From Caenorhabditis remanei (taxonomy: Eukaryota > Nematoda > Chromadorea > Rhabditida > Rhabditidae): a DNA stretch of 64,000 nt. This document shows positions 32,346-41,686 of the stretch, in pieces. How positions within the stretch are numbered: position 1 is the first letter of the stretch; every line of letters starts with the position of its first letter. Location: assembly GCF_010183535.1 (NCBI RefSeq), contig NC_071328.1, positions 14,074,001 to 14,138,000 of the forward strand, read 5' to 3'. A program made the translations under genes and the position numbers. The notes under the pieces are model-generated. The model had not been told where the DNA came from, ran no database searches, and saw only the letters and a list, made by a program, of their open reading frames with translations.

Positions 32346-32545
32346 GCTTTTCAATGGGAAGTTCCTGTTTATAATTTTTTAATAATTTTGAATTGAGAGT
32401 GAAGCTTATTTGTTTTCTTTCTAAAATAGTTCATTTGTTATTCATTAGTAATTTAGGAGAAAAATAGTTTATCCAGAAAGAACAAAAAGAAGAGATAAAT
32501 AAGAAAAATAGAAACAAAGAAACAGGAGTTATGACCATTCAAAAA

Positions 32546-32642
32546 CAGAAGAGCATCTGCAGGTGGAATCAGAAACTTCTCATACGTTATACACACAGTA
32601 CGTCAGAAACATTGTAAGCGATGAAACATCCTATTTTGGTTT
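32546..32642 (+). repeat. 97-bp direct repeat flanking the Maverick remnant, copy 1
   Basis: Begins CAGAAGAGCATCTGCAGGTG and ends CATCCTATTTTGGTTT; four mismatches against 35430-35526 in the same orientation. No TG...CA ends, so not a typical LTR. Confidence 0.75.
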
Positions 32643-32718
32643 TACGAATTTTAGAATTTGAATTACGAATTTTAGAATTAGAATTACGAATTTTAGAATT
32701 TGAGACTTGTTTTGAGAT

Positions 32719-33093
32719 TCAACAAAATAAAAAGTGGTATTGTTGCTTCCTCATTTTACTTGGAACGTTGCTTGTCTTATCCTCAATGTTTCTCATTATC
32801 CATTTGAAGTTCCAGATATCACATGATTGCATTGTGAACTGGCTGGGCATCATTGAGAAGGTCAAATTTTCTCTTCGTTTCTTAATTGTACACATTTCTG
32901 TTGCGCTCCCATTAGACAAATCAACGTTCATAATAACTGCAATGATTAAACAAGTAGTAATTCTCTGATCCACATTTAGAATCAAATATATTGATTTTCG
33001 TGAACAAGACAGGTGAGATTCAAAGTGAAATTTTACTTTTTGGATTGAAGTTATTTTCGAATAGAACAAATCTTTCAGCAAAGGTTTGTACAA
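32719..33093 (-). other. Open frame of unclear origin inside the Maverick bracket
   Basis: A 124-codon minus-strand frame with IIAVIMNVDLSNGSATEMC and IWNFKWIMRNIEDK. It lies in the same orientation as the three Maverick ORFs and inside the 97-bp repeats. N-V-D-L-S-N-G faintly recalls a PIF1-type helicase segment, but that is not enough to name it. A 30-bp direct repeat (TCAATGGGAAGTTCC...) is at 32351 and 33123. Confidence 0.2.
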
Positions 33094-33152
33094 CTTCAGA
33101 ACGTGAAGTTTAGGGAATTAAGTCAATGGGAAGTTCCTGTTTATAATTTTTT

Positions 33153-33656
33153 TGTTGCTTTTTAACTGAGATGTGTGTCCTTTACCAAAACGATTTGGGA
33201 GTTAACAACTTAAAATGTGGTGCATTAGACCGAAAAAAAGGCTGTAACTCTGTCAGTAGGTTGCTTGGGTCACATAAAACAAAAAACGCTGATAACTTGC
33301 TCCTCATAGATGTTCCATTCATGAAAAATATAACCAATTTGGAAAAATAACCACAGAACCTGTATAACGCCAAGATCCGGCCGGATGGTTATATTTTTCA
33401 AGAATGTCAGTTTGAAATAGCAATCATTCGAGCTATTATTTGATCATTTATGATATTTTTGAAAAAAAAGTATTCAATTTAAACCGCATTTACAAGGTGA
33501 AAGACAAACTATGAATTACAGTCAATTTTTCCATGTGTCCGTATACATACTAGTGGGAATATGATTAAGCCGGAAAGTATGTTGATAAGAAGACAGTTTC
33601 TCTGATATTTTATCAAATTTTTCGAATATCTTACCTCAAAAACTTCCATAGCAAAC
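33153..33656. other. No gene seen; duplicon exon junction at the right end
   Basis: Mostly AT-rich without frames. The last 60 bases (CTTACCTCAAAAACTTCC) are the short first exon of the duplicon gene family, here joined directly to Maverick sequence instead of its usual F-type upstream region. Confidence 0.35.
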
Positions 33657-34082
33657 TCAAAAGAAAAGCACCAGTCCGGTTACGTTGCCAATTTTAAAAT
33701 AATTCGGGTGTCTTTTGAAGTGATTAAGAAGTTTGGTTTTACTTTCTATTATCTTTCCTATGGTAGAGATTGAAGGTGGAATGACGGGTAAAGGAGTCGC
33801 AGGAATAGGACCAACTGAACTGCCTGAGTGATTACTGGCAGCATCATCAAAGTTACTGGAAGCATCCGCGAAAACATCGTCTTCTAGGTTTTCATCGAAT
33901 TCGGGTTGTTTTTCCACTTCCTTCTTCTTTTCCGCTTCTTTTACCGCATTTGCTTCATTGTTCCTCTTTTTCACCAAAGATGATATTTGCTGTTGCAAAA
34001 GTGAGAGTTTAACGTCATTTTCCATAGGAGCCTCCAATATTTTGTTGACTGAGTCATCCGCAGGGCTTCGATTTTTGACCAA
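33657..34082 (-). CDS. Maverick/Polinton-associated Lys/Glu-rich protein
   Basis: 141 codons. The N-terminal part is VNKILEAPMENDVKLSLLQQ, then a KKRNNEANAVKEAEKKKEVE coiled stretch, an acidic/Ser linker, a Pro run (ATPLPVIPPS), and GKIIESKTKLLNHFKRHPNY. The layout of a short helix with L-x-x-D-x-K, a charged linker and a C-terminal K-x-x-L-L-x-x-x-K-x-x-P block matches a conserved small protein found beside the packaging ATPase in Polintons (from memory of such elements). It is the third of three collinear minus-strand frames, 35 bp after the previous one. The reading frame ends where duplicon sequence begins, so the 3' end is truncated. Confidence 0.5.
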   Translation of the reverse strand: MVKNRSPADDSVNKILEAPMENDVKLSLLQQQISSLVKKRNNEANAVKEAEKKKEVEKQPEFDENLEDDVFADASSNFDDAASNHSGSSVGPIPATPLPVIPPSISTIGKIIESKTKLLNHFKRHPNYFKIGNVTGLVLFF

Positions 34083-34116
34083 ATCTTAATGTTCTTCCAC
34101 AGATAGGAGTACGTAT

Positions 34117-34476
34117 TTATTGTAGGACATGTTCCAGAATAGAAGAGGCGGCAGAAATTAGAACTGGCAAAAGGATAGCAATTGGAGTACCACCAGTTTG
34201 AACAAGAAACTCGCGAGTTTCGTCAATATTTCGGAGTGTTGATAGGCGGCGCAAGTCTTGTGAATAGCGTTGAAGTCGTCGAACGTTCTTTTGTGAAATT
34301 TGAACTTTTCCTTTCAAAACGTTATAAACCAGCTCTACCAAACAAATTAGCTTTTGGTCAGGAATTGAGTTGATTAGGGCAATACGGGCATTTTTGTCGG
34401 GAGTGGAAGAAAGAGCGAGAATTTCATTGAAAGTCTTCAAATCCCAATGGGGACACTTATTTCGGGACGAAGACAT
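34117..34476 (-). CDS. Maverick/Polinton small virion-type protein
   Basis: Begins MSSSRNKCPHWDLKTFNEIL and continues STPDKNARIALINSIPDQ, LICLVELVYNVLKGKVQISQ, VRRLQRYSQDLRRLS, ending in VQTGGTPIAILLPVLISAAS. The order of V-L-K-G-x-V, basic R-x-L-x-R-Y, then Gly-Gly plus a hydrophobic tail is typical of a small Polinton protein that is compared with adenovirus-type minor core/membrane-active proteins. 120 residues, full length for this kind of protein. It lies between the ATPase remnant and the Lys-rich frame, the usual Polinton neighbourhood. Function in particle assembly is inference. Confidence 0.6.
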   Translation of the reverse strand: MSSSRNKCPHWDLKTFNEILALSSTPDKNARIALINSIPDQKLICLVELVYNVLKGKVQISQKNVRRLQRYSQDLRRLSTLRNIDETREFLVQTGGTPIAILLPVLISAASSILEHVLQ

Positions 34477-34545
34477 GAGTAATATTTCCAGGAAGTATGT
34501 TATCACGGTACCGAATTTCGTCCGGGCAACTTTTGTGAAGGTCGA

Positions 34546-34862
34546 TTAGCAAAAAAATAAACAGCCACCAGGCATAAGTTGGGAACCCAAACAACGGACA
34601 CTCGATTTATCAGAATTATTCCTGAATAGAATAATATAACTTGCTTGGAGGCGGAGATTTCTTATAACTTTTGAGTAGAAAATGGTGTGAAGTAGGAACA
34701 TTACGGTCATATCATAGTGATGGGCCAATACTGAGACAAGTCGCTCCATACCAGACTTTTGGTCGATTTTCGTCATTAAGTCATCAATTACCACCATAGC
34801 TTGGTCTTTCTTATATTTCTTCAATTCATCAAGATTTGGTAGTCCTAAACAACTGAAATTAG
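34546..34862 (-). pseudogene. Maverick/Polinton packaging ATPase, C-terminal half
   Basis: Reads LPNLDELKKYKKDQ, then the Walker B segment AMVVIDDLM, then SVLAHHYDMTVMFLLHTIFY and ASYIILFRNNSDKSSVRCLG. This is the pattern of A32/FtsK-like genome-packaging ATPases of Polintons and related DNA viruses: hydrophobic strand plus DD, S-x-x-x-H-H, a sensor-like F-L-L-x-x-x-x-F, and N-x-x-D. The N-terminal half with Walker A is absent; the frame begins at a TTTTTCCAG that could act as an acceptor. In intact homologs as I recall them the post-HH motif has Q-N (here H-T), another sign of decay. It would power DNA translocation into capsids; here it is a relic. Confidence 0.7.
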
Positions 34863-34899
34863 CTGGAAAAAAGTAAAAAATGTTGTTTTTCAAATAAGA

Positions 34900-35429
34900 T
34901 TCAACTCCTAGTTGCGAGTCGTCACTGTTTTATACTCAAAAACATGAAAAATTGGGTAAAAGTTGGAATATAATACACATCTTTTCCCGCCTTTTTTGGC
35001 TATATTGGACCTTTTTACGATGAGTTATAACGTTTTAATCAAGCATATCATTTTGGACATCTAGAGCTGTAGCACGATGATCAAGATTCACAAAAGCATT
35101 TTGAAATCATATTTTGTTTTTATGAACGTTATTCAACATTTTGAACTGAAAAAATCATAGGGTCCAGTTCAAAAATAAAAAGTTTTTTTCCGGATTTTCA
35201 AATCAAGATCAGGAAAAATCGATTATCAAAGAAATCAGTTGATAACTTCAAACAAAAAACTTTTGTCAGTTTTACTGGATATTTCAGCTACATTTCAAAA
35301 AAAAGTTTATGCAAAACGGACTAGTTTCAGCTGAGATACATATAAAAGTATGGAGGTATACTCACTTATGCTCGCTACTGTATATTAATTTATATTTTAC
35401 GACTTAAGTCACCTACACTATATTAATAA
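34900..35429. other. No gene seen
   Basis: AT-rich; the ATPase Walker A region expected here was not found on either strand. Confidence 0.35.
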
Positions 35430-35526
35430 CAGCAGAGCATCTGCAGGTGGAATCAGAAACATCTCATACGTTATACATACAGTACGTCAGAAACATTGTA
35501 AGCGATAAAACATCCTATTTTGGTTT
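35430..35526 (+). repeat. 97-bp direct repeat flanking the Maverick remnant, copy 2
   Basis: CAGCAGAGCATCTGCAGGTG to CATCCTATTTTGGTTT. See copy 1 at 32546-32642; start-to-start distance is 2884 bp. Confidence 0.75.
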
Positions 35527-35855
35527 CACACAGAAATAAACTCAAAATTTTTGGGAGGGAAATGGCAATATGGTAATTTTTTAAAAATTCACAAACGAGG
35601 AGGCATATACTGAGAATATAATCTAAAAAAGGAATTGCCGAAAAAAAGTGGGCTTGTTCGGATTAGCCGGGGAAGCGGCGATTGCCAAGACGACAAGAGA
35701 GGCAATGATGATCGACTTCATTCTATCCAGGGATGAGCACGTCTAACAGGTCCCAGCAATGCACAAAAACCATTTTCAACCTATAAAAAGTAAAATATTA
35801 TATAAAGCGGCTTAATGAAGACTCATGTTTTAAGACACCCCGAGATCGTAAAACT

Positions 35856-36234
35856 CATACTTGTCATCGGGGCCGAAACGGGCCGACACGGGCCGGCTCG
35901 TAACTCGCGTCAAAATGAACATTATGAGCTGAAAAATACACCAAAATGTAGATCTCGACGAGTTCTATGTCCGTGACCTACTACGGGCCGGATGTCTATT
36001 CGTTAATATGCCGCGGGCCGGGCTAGAATGGCTTTTTTGGCCATTTTCGCGTTTTTTGGCACTTTTTCCCGGCCCGCGGCATATTAACGAATAGACATCC
36101 GGCCCGTAGTAGGTCACGGACATAGAACTCGTCGAAATCTACATTTTGGTATATTTTTCAGCTCATAATGTTCATTTTGACGCGAGTTACAAGCCGGCCC
36201 GTATCGGCCCGTTTCGGCCCCGATGACAAGTATG
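35856..36234. mobile_element. A-family hAT palindrome with proven empty site
   Basis: CATACTTGTCATCGGGGCCG to CCGATGACAAGTATG, perfect 8-bp duplication GTAAAACT (35848-35855, 36235-36242). The duplicon partner has the uninterrupted GATCGTAAAACTAAATT at 45481-45496, one copy of the target. Confidence 0.9.
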
Positions 36235-36714
36235 GTAAAACTAAATTAAATTGCTAAGCACTTGAATCCAGGCGGGACGGTCGTGTTTCTCGGGTGGGGA
36301 TTGTCATAGTTCAGAAAGTTTTTAGAAATATGTGCGAGAAGACCAACCGATTACAGTGACAAACTACACTGACAATATTACACTGATCATCATTTTACAA
36401 TGACCAAATTAATACACTGACCAAAATTTCTATATTCTTATTAATTCGATATAAAAAGGATAGTCTTGGTCTAGGATCCGTCAACTCGGCCATCACCTCA
36501 AAAATGACGTCACTCGAAACAGGTAAAATGAGTCTTACTGTAATATTCTGGGAAAGGATTACAGTGACAAACTACACTGACAAAATTACTACAGGGACCA
36601 TATTACTACATTAAAATTTACTGCGTCGGAATCAAGACTCTATTAAGGGAACGACTAATGTTTTCAGAAAATACTGTCTTATAAATAGACAAAATATCAA
36701 AATATTTACCTTGA

Positions 36715-36870
36715 ACTTCCAGTTTTCCTCTGTCTCTCCATTCTCTGATTTTACAGCTTTGCTGATTTTGTCGTTGACGAGTCTGAAATTGATAGTTTTT
36801 GAAAAATTGCCCTATTTTCCGAATTGCTTACCTCAAAAACTTCCAGAGCAAAGCAAAATAATGAAAATAA
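36715..36870 (-). pseudogene. Two short exons of the duplicon gene
   Basis: Minus strand: LLWKFLR-type first exon (donor GTAAG at about 36830), then, after TTTCAG, LVNDKISKAVKSENGETEEN, WKFK before GTAAATATT. The partner at 45905-46060 reads LVNDKISKTVKSETEEKW. The related exon at 39967-40038 begins INDKSDNFPEPP. No domain. Confidence 0.35.
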
Positions 36871-37200
36871 AAAATTAGTATTCAAAAATAATCAGATACA
36901 TAGTTTTTCGGCATTTATTCAGTAAAACGTCTAATTGAAATAAAGAAGTAATAATGAGAGCAGTGAAGAAAGAGGAGAGGGGCGTGGCATGTTTGCTCTT
37001 TTGTGTTTCTCTAACCACTCTCTTGATTTTGTGTGCTCTCTCACTCTCTTATCAATCTGATAACATTATAAGGGCGAGAGCACGATTTTTATTATTCTGG
37101 TGTAGTCTGTGTAACAGAGCTGTGGGGGAAGTAATTTTATCAGAAAAAGGTTGGAAATTGAAATTCGGAAAATTTTTAATGCTATAATTCCAGATGTGTT
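36870..37200 (-). repeat. F-type repeat upstream of duplicon exons
   Basis: GGCATTTATTCAGTAAAACG, CT-rich runs (CTCTCTCACTCTCTTATC) and TCTGATAACATTAT. Equivalent segments lie at 31480-31800, 42880-43200 and 46075-46395, always just upstream of the LLWKFL exon on the minus strand, so it may include the promoter of that gene family. Confidence 0.45.
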
Positions 37201-37926
37201 GAGCTGGTTTTCAGCATTTTCAGTCAGATTTAACATCCGGACACCTGGAGGTGGTGACAGATTGTCCAGATGTCCGTACAGTAATCTGTCGGGCGGTGTA
37301 TCCGTCTGTCCAGATGTCTTTCATATAATTTTAGTGATTTGTGATGAATTTTGGGACATCTGGACGCTCGGATAGTCTGTTTTTCTGTTTGTCTGTGGTG
37401 CATCCGGATGTCCTTTTTTAAACAAAATTTTTGAATTTCTAGCTCTATTTTCAGCTATTTTCAGCCGATCTTTGCTATATTTTTCCATGAAAAAGCTCCT
37501 AGACGCTCGGATTATCGAACATGAGGAGGAACTGCCAGGCGAATGAAAAGTGAAAACATTTTCGACATTTCTCTCTCGATATATCAATTATAAAAGATGA
37601 GTCATAAGATGAGATGCGCTTTCCCACACCCCCATTTTTTCAATAATTTTAACCGATTTTTTTAGTTTTTTTAAATGATTCATAAACTCAACCACTAAGG
37701 TTTCACAGGAAAACATTTATTTTGTAAAATAAAATGTGAAAGTCAGCAAAAAAACCTAATACTTCGTTCGTTTAGTTGCCGTCTGAATCATCATTTGGAT
37801 TGACCTTCCATGTTCTTTTTGAGAAGTACCACATCGTAGTCATAGAATTTTCTTGTTCTGGCTTGGACAAAATGGGATCGGCAAATGAAACACAGTACCA
37901 GGGCTGAAATGATTAGATAATTAACA

Positions 37927-38331
37927 CAGTACCGGAAATGCTCAACTTTGAGACCGTGTCATAGTAAAACTAACGGTCCCACAAATCATGGATCGAACAG
38001 TTCAAAAATAGAGCCTCATTTTTGTAGTTGACAACTTTTTTGTACTAGCAATCCCTAGCAAGTTATATATCGACAAAGTAATTTCTCCCTCAAATCGTCC
38101 AGTGCAAACAATAGTGATTTAAGAGCTGTCGTCTTAAGATAACCATAACTTTTTAGGGAGTATCCGTACAAAAAAGTTGTCAACTACAAAAATGATGTGC
38201 TATTATTGATCTGCCTAACCCATACAAAATTGAGTTTGTCGGACATTTAGGTGACACCGAAATATACTGTCAAAGTTTGTCTTTTTCCAATGAAAACACC
38301 CAAAGTTAATAACCTTTTGAGAGGTACGCCA
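37927..38331. mobile_element. Chimeric Tc1-like MITE (D left arm, B right arm)
   Basis: Left arm CAGTACCGGAAATGCTCAAC with D-type GTCATAGTAAAACTAACGGT; right arm of B type (GTGACACCGAAATATACTGT, ending AACCTTTTGAGAGGTAC). The switch lies at the shared TTTGTAGTTGACAAC core. Confidence 0.55.
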
Positions 38332-38386
38332 CGCTAATATTTTAATCCTAAACAATTAAAATTTACATTCATCTTATAGTTCAAAA

Positions 38387-38660
38387 CCAGGGCCACATTT
38401 TTGTAGTTGACAACTTTTTGATAGCTCCGCCCACTTTTGAGAAACGCGTTTTTGAAAAAAAAGAGAGTGAGAGTGTGCGGAAAGAGGAGCGCGTCGTGCT
38501 TCTCTGCGTCTCTCCCCTTTCTCCACTATCTCTATTCTTAGTCTATTCGAGTCTATAAAAAGTTGTGTTGTGGGACCGTTAGTTTTATTATGACACACTT
38601 TCAAAGTTGGACATTTTCAACGGGAAAAAGGCAAAATATGATATCATTTTGGTTGGTACT
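38387..38660. mobile_element. Chimeric element (E left arm, D right arm)
   Basis: Left arm ACATTTTTGTAGTTGACAAC, TAGCTCCGCCCACTTTTGAG; right arm TGTTGTGGGACCGTTAGTTT then ATATCATTTTGGTTGGTACT. Two families again meet around the same core. Confidence 0.5.
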
Positions 38661-39827
38661 GCACGGCACTCAGCGCACACGTTGAGTGTTAATCTGCGAA
38701 TTTGTTACAACAAATAAAGCATTTTATCTCAACAATAAACTCACTAATGCTTCAAGACCTTGAACCGTCTCGACAAAGACTGACTTGAATTGTCCATCAC
38801 TATGAATGAAAACTGGCTCAAAGTCTTCAATATGTTCCATTGGATCCCCATCTTGGTGGGAGAACACAACACTAAAAAAAGAAACAAATTTAGGAAAATA
38901 GCTAATTTTTATTGTGAAAATTAACTTTTCAATTTTTAAAACGTCGGTTTTTTTTTAAACTTGATTTTCGCCAATAATTATCAAAAATCTACAAAACTTA
39001 AAAAGTGTAACATTAAATTCAGGACTCCTCAAGACAAGGCTGCAGTTTCAGACAATTATTGGAAGTAGAGGTTAATTAGAGTGTGCTGGTCTATTAGAGT
39101 AAATACGGCCGATGTTTTTTTTTGAATATAGAAATGACTTCTTACCTCAACGGCATCCAAATGGCAGAACACAAAAGAAAATTAGAATTCTAGAAAAATC
39201 AGTAAGAATAATAATATTTCGACGATCTATTCCGGTAAGACGTCTAGAATGAAAATAAATAAAATGGAGGAGAAGAAGCGGGGGACGGAGAGGAGGGGAT
39301 GGGGCGTACACTCTCCCGTTCTTGCAATTACAATGATTCACAGCCATGAATCATCCGTTCCATTTATTTTTATTAAATTCTTTTCCCCTGTATTTCATAT
39401 TACTGGTTCTTCTGGTGTAGTAATTGTTTCTGAAAAGCCAATTAGAAGCGGGAATTTAATTCTGAAAATAAATTTTAAAAAATTGAAAAATCAGCGTGTT
39501 TTCTCATCTTGTGCCAAATTCCGCGGAATTTGACCGTCTGGCGTGCCTTTGACGCGTTTTACCACTTTCAGAAGTTCAAAAACCTCTATAAACTGTATCT
39601 GGTGCGCCTTTGACGCCTTCCATTTTGAACATTAGTTTCTACTTCAAAAAGATTTTCAGTCAAAAAAAACGGGTCAAAAATCAAGTTTTTCAGCTCAAAA
39701 ATCCAATTTTTTACTGTTTTCAGTGTCTGACGGTAGTACCGACAGGCTCCGGGACGTGTCAAACACAAAGGTTTTACAGGAAGATATTTATTTTAAATGA
39801 TAAAATATGAAAATCAACAAATTAAAC

Positions 39828-40038
39828 TTAATCGTTTGGAGGGTCATTCAGTATCTCAACGCTTTCCGACTCGACCGAAAACACTGCTTTGCGTGCCTGA
39901 TTTTCCATCCAATTCTGAAATAATTCAAAAATCAAGAGGTTAAAAAATATGTTAAGAAAAACTTACGATGGTACTGTATGGTTTGGACGTTTTTTTGCAG
40001 CGGGTGGCTCTGGGAAATTATCCGATTTGTCGTTGATG
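39828..40038 (-). CDS. Terminal exons of an unknown duplicon-related gene
   Basis: Exon 39967-40038 (TTTTCCAG acceptor, GTAAG donor) reads INDKSDNFPEPPAAKKRPNH; exon 39828-39914 follows TTTCAG. The second exon is open as NWMENQARKAVFSVESES, VEILNDPPND to TAA. The strictly phase-matched reading is instead IGWKIRHAKQCFRSS to an earlier stop, so one base may be lost. AAATAAATATCTT follows as a likely polyadenylation region. Confidence 0.35.
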
Positions 40039-40129
40039 CTGGAAAATAGATAAAATAGGTCAAAACTACGAGTGTTGCTTCTATTGGTTTTGCTCTAATG
40101 TCTCCAAAAACTTCAATTTTTAGAATCAG

Positions 40130-40270
40130 CGTGTCAAGAGCTTTCAGAAAAGTATAATCATGACTAGGTTTATAGTAAACTTGGGCTCGACACGAAAAAA
40201 CCGAGTTACTGTAGTTTTCGTGGTGGGACACAACTTGAATCAAACCTAGTCATGATTATATTTTTCTGGA
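40130..40270. repeat. Inverted repeat related to 12415-13265
   Basis: AGTATAATCATGACTAGGTT ... AACCTAGTCATGATTATA with GGGCTCGACACGAAAA between. Same family as the intron of the coiled-coil gene. Confidence 0.5.
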
Positions 40271-40599
40271 AGATCTCAACAAACTGAGTTTAAAAATATA
40301 GTTTTTGATAAACTTGGAGCTGAACTGATAAAGATACAGTAACCTGGAGGTTTTGAAAAATTCGAAAATTTTCGAAAGTCCGTAACTTTGCAAAATTTTA
40401 ATAGAATTCGGTGGTTTTAGACTCAAAATGTAGGAAATTGTCTAATTTTTTTTTCAAAAGTCCATCAAAAATGACTCACGATTATTTTCCTGATGGGGCT
40501 CTCAATATAGTTATATTCAATTACTCACCTTGTGTCCAAATAGTTTTTGTCCAAACATCCTTGAATGGTCGTAAATACAGTTTAATTTATAGAAGAAAT

Positions 40600-40980
40600 T
40601 CAATTCCAGAAATTATGGCTTCGAACACAAAAAAAATTATAATTCAAAGAAAATCAGTAAAAGTAATAATATTTCGACGATCTATTCCGGTAAGACGTCT
40701 TGAATGCTGAACAAATAAAATGGAGGAGAAGAAAGGGGGGACGAGGAGGAAGGGAGTGAGGGAGCGTACGCTCTCCCGCTATTTTCAATTACAATGATTC
40801 ATAGCCTTGAATCATCCATTCCATTTATTTTTATTAAATTCTTCCAAAAAAATTTTTTATTTAAGCAAAGATATAAAAAATGAATTAAATTAAAATATTC
40901 CTTTTTTTCCAAGATCGAGAGAAGGGATTTTCCAGATTGAACCATCGTCTCCATGTTCTTGCCGCCCGCTTTCAGGTAGG
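40600..40980. repeat. Partial third copy of the duplicon A right end
   Basis: TATTTCGACGATCTATTCCG, GGAGCGTACGCTCTCCCGC, TGAATCATCCATTCCATTTA and AGATCGAGAGAAGGGATTTT correspond to 48830-49260. The solo LTR begins immediately after. Confidence 0.5.
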
Positions 40981-40989
40981 AGATATCCT

Positions 40990-41569
40990 TGAATTTCATC
41001 CAATAAATGAGAACAGGTTTTGATTGTAGTACAGGTTTATTAGATGGTCGAGCTTGGATGATTGGGTAGAGATAAAGGGGGATGAGGATCGAGGAGAAGC
41101 CTCGAGATAAGGTTTAGACGGTATTTATAGTCCCGGTGGAATGTGGAGGCGGAAATACAGGAGCAGCCGGTCGGCGAGAGAGTGTTTCAGCAGTGGAGGG
41201 CACGGTGCGTGGGCTCCAGGAGGCGGGATGGAATGTCGGCTGGGCTCAAAGGGCATCCGGAGAGATCATGAGAGAGGGAGAGGGGACGGAGAGACGAAAC
41301 ACATGAGAAGCGTCTGTAAGATGGAATGGTTAGAAATAGCATTGGTCTGTAAGAGGGTATCAGTGATCTGTCCTGGACAGTCTCTGAGGAATCCTAATCC
41401 CTTCTAGCTTGGATGCCTCCTGGAAAGGAGGAGATAGTGTGCCCTTTCCGGAGAGGGAAAAGGCAATATCTGAGCCCTTCCCAAATGATGAATAGTTCCG
41501 GGTTTGATCCCGGGAATGGGTGACGTAAGATACAGGCAAGGCCTAAGGAATATGAATATTCCTTACACC
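40990..41569 (-). mobile_element. Solo LTR of a retrotransposon
   Basis: On the minus strand it begins TGTAAGGAATATTCATATTC and ends GGATGAAATTCA. It contains a TATAAATACC box about 150 bp before the end, then a CT-rich stretch, AATAAACCTGTACTAC and a T-rich end, i.e. U3-R-U5 order. No gag/pol beside it and no clear 5-bp duplication (ATCCT / CCTTC), so recombination or later decay is likely. The plus-strand T-arm-like GGGTTTGATCCCGGG at 41498 is internal to it. Confidence 0.65.
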
Positions 41570-41686
41570 TTCCCCCTTATGCTAGGACCGACCCTGGTCC
41601 TGAAACCTAATACATATTTCCAAAAAAACTTAAGATACTAGCTTATACCCCTTTTTAAATGGGTAAACTCACACATACTTATATAA

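Larger units (their letters stand above)
37772..38880 (-). pseudogene. Duplicon gene 2, copy 1 (internal deletion)
   Basis: Exon near 38750-38880 reads VFSHQDGDPMEHIEDFEP, VFIHSDGQFKSVFVETVQG, LEAL before a GTGAG donor. Terminal exon 37772-37903 is open in the frame LVLCFICRSHFVQARTRKFY, DYDVVLLKKNMEGQSK. The middle exon present in the other copy is almost wholly deleted: CACACGTTGA joins GTGTTAATCTGC directly at about 38690, and two chimeric MITEs occupy the space. Not recognised as a known family; the middle exon of the partner has Cys residues (VCAECRTFN) and the last has a hydrophobic stretch. Confidence 0.4.
35700..39400 (-). repeat. Duplicon A, copy 1
   Basis: Collinear with 45190-49050 over about 3.7 kb: leader exon remains at about 35.75 kb, TTAATGAAGACTCATGTTTT, the TTACAGTGACAAACTACACT cluster, exons at 36.72-36.87 kb, F-type repeat, TCCGGACACCTGGAGGTGGT, a second gene 37.77-38.9 kb, and the CTACACTCTCCCGTTC-type end at about 39.3 kb. 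The main difference is a hAT insertion at 35856-36234 present only in this copy. Confidence 0.75.

Noticed and set aside
32719..33093. Named Maverick helicase or capsid gene
   Set aside because: Only a faint motif (NVDLSNG); the frame lacks any conserved block, so it is left unnamed.
32546..35526. 97-bp repeats as LTRs of a small retrotransposon
   Set aside because: They lack TG...CA ends, a primer binding site and a polypurine tract, and the interior frames are Polinton-like.
41490..41520. tRNA gene suggested by CCGGGTTTGATCCCGG
   Set aside because: Only a T-arm-like hairpin, inside a solo LTR, with no A box or acceptor stem.
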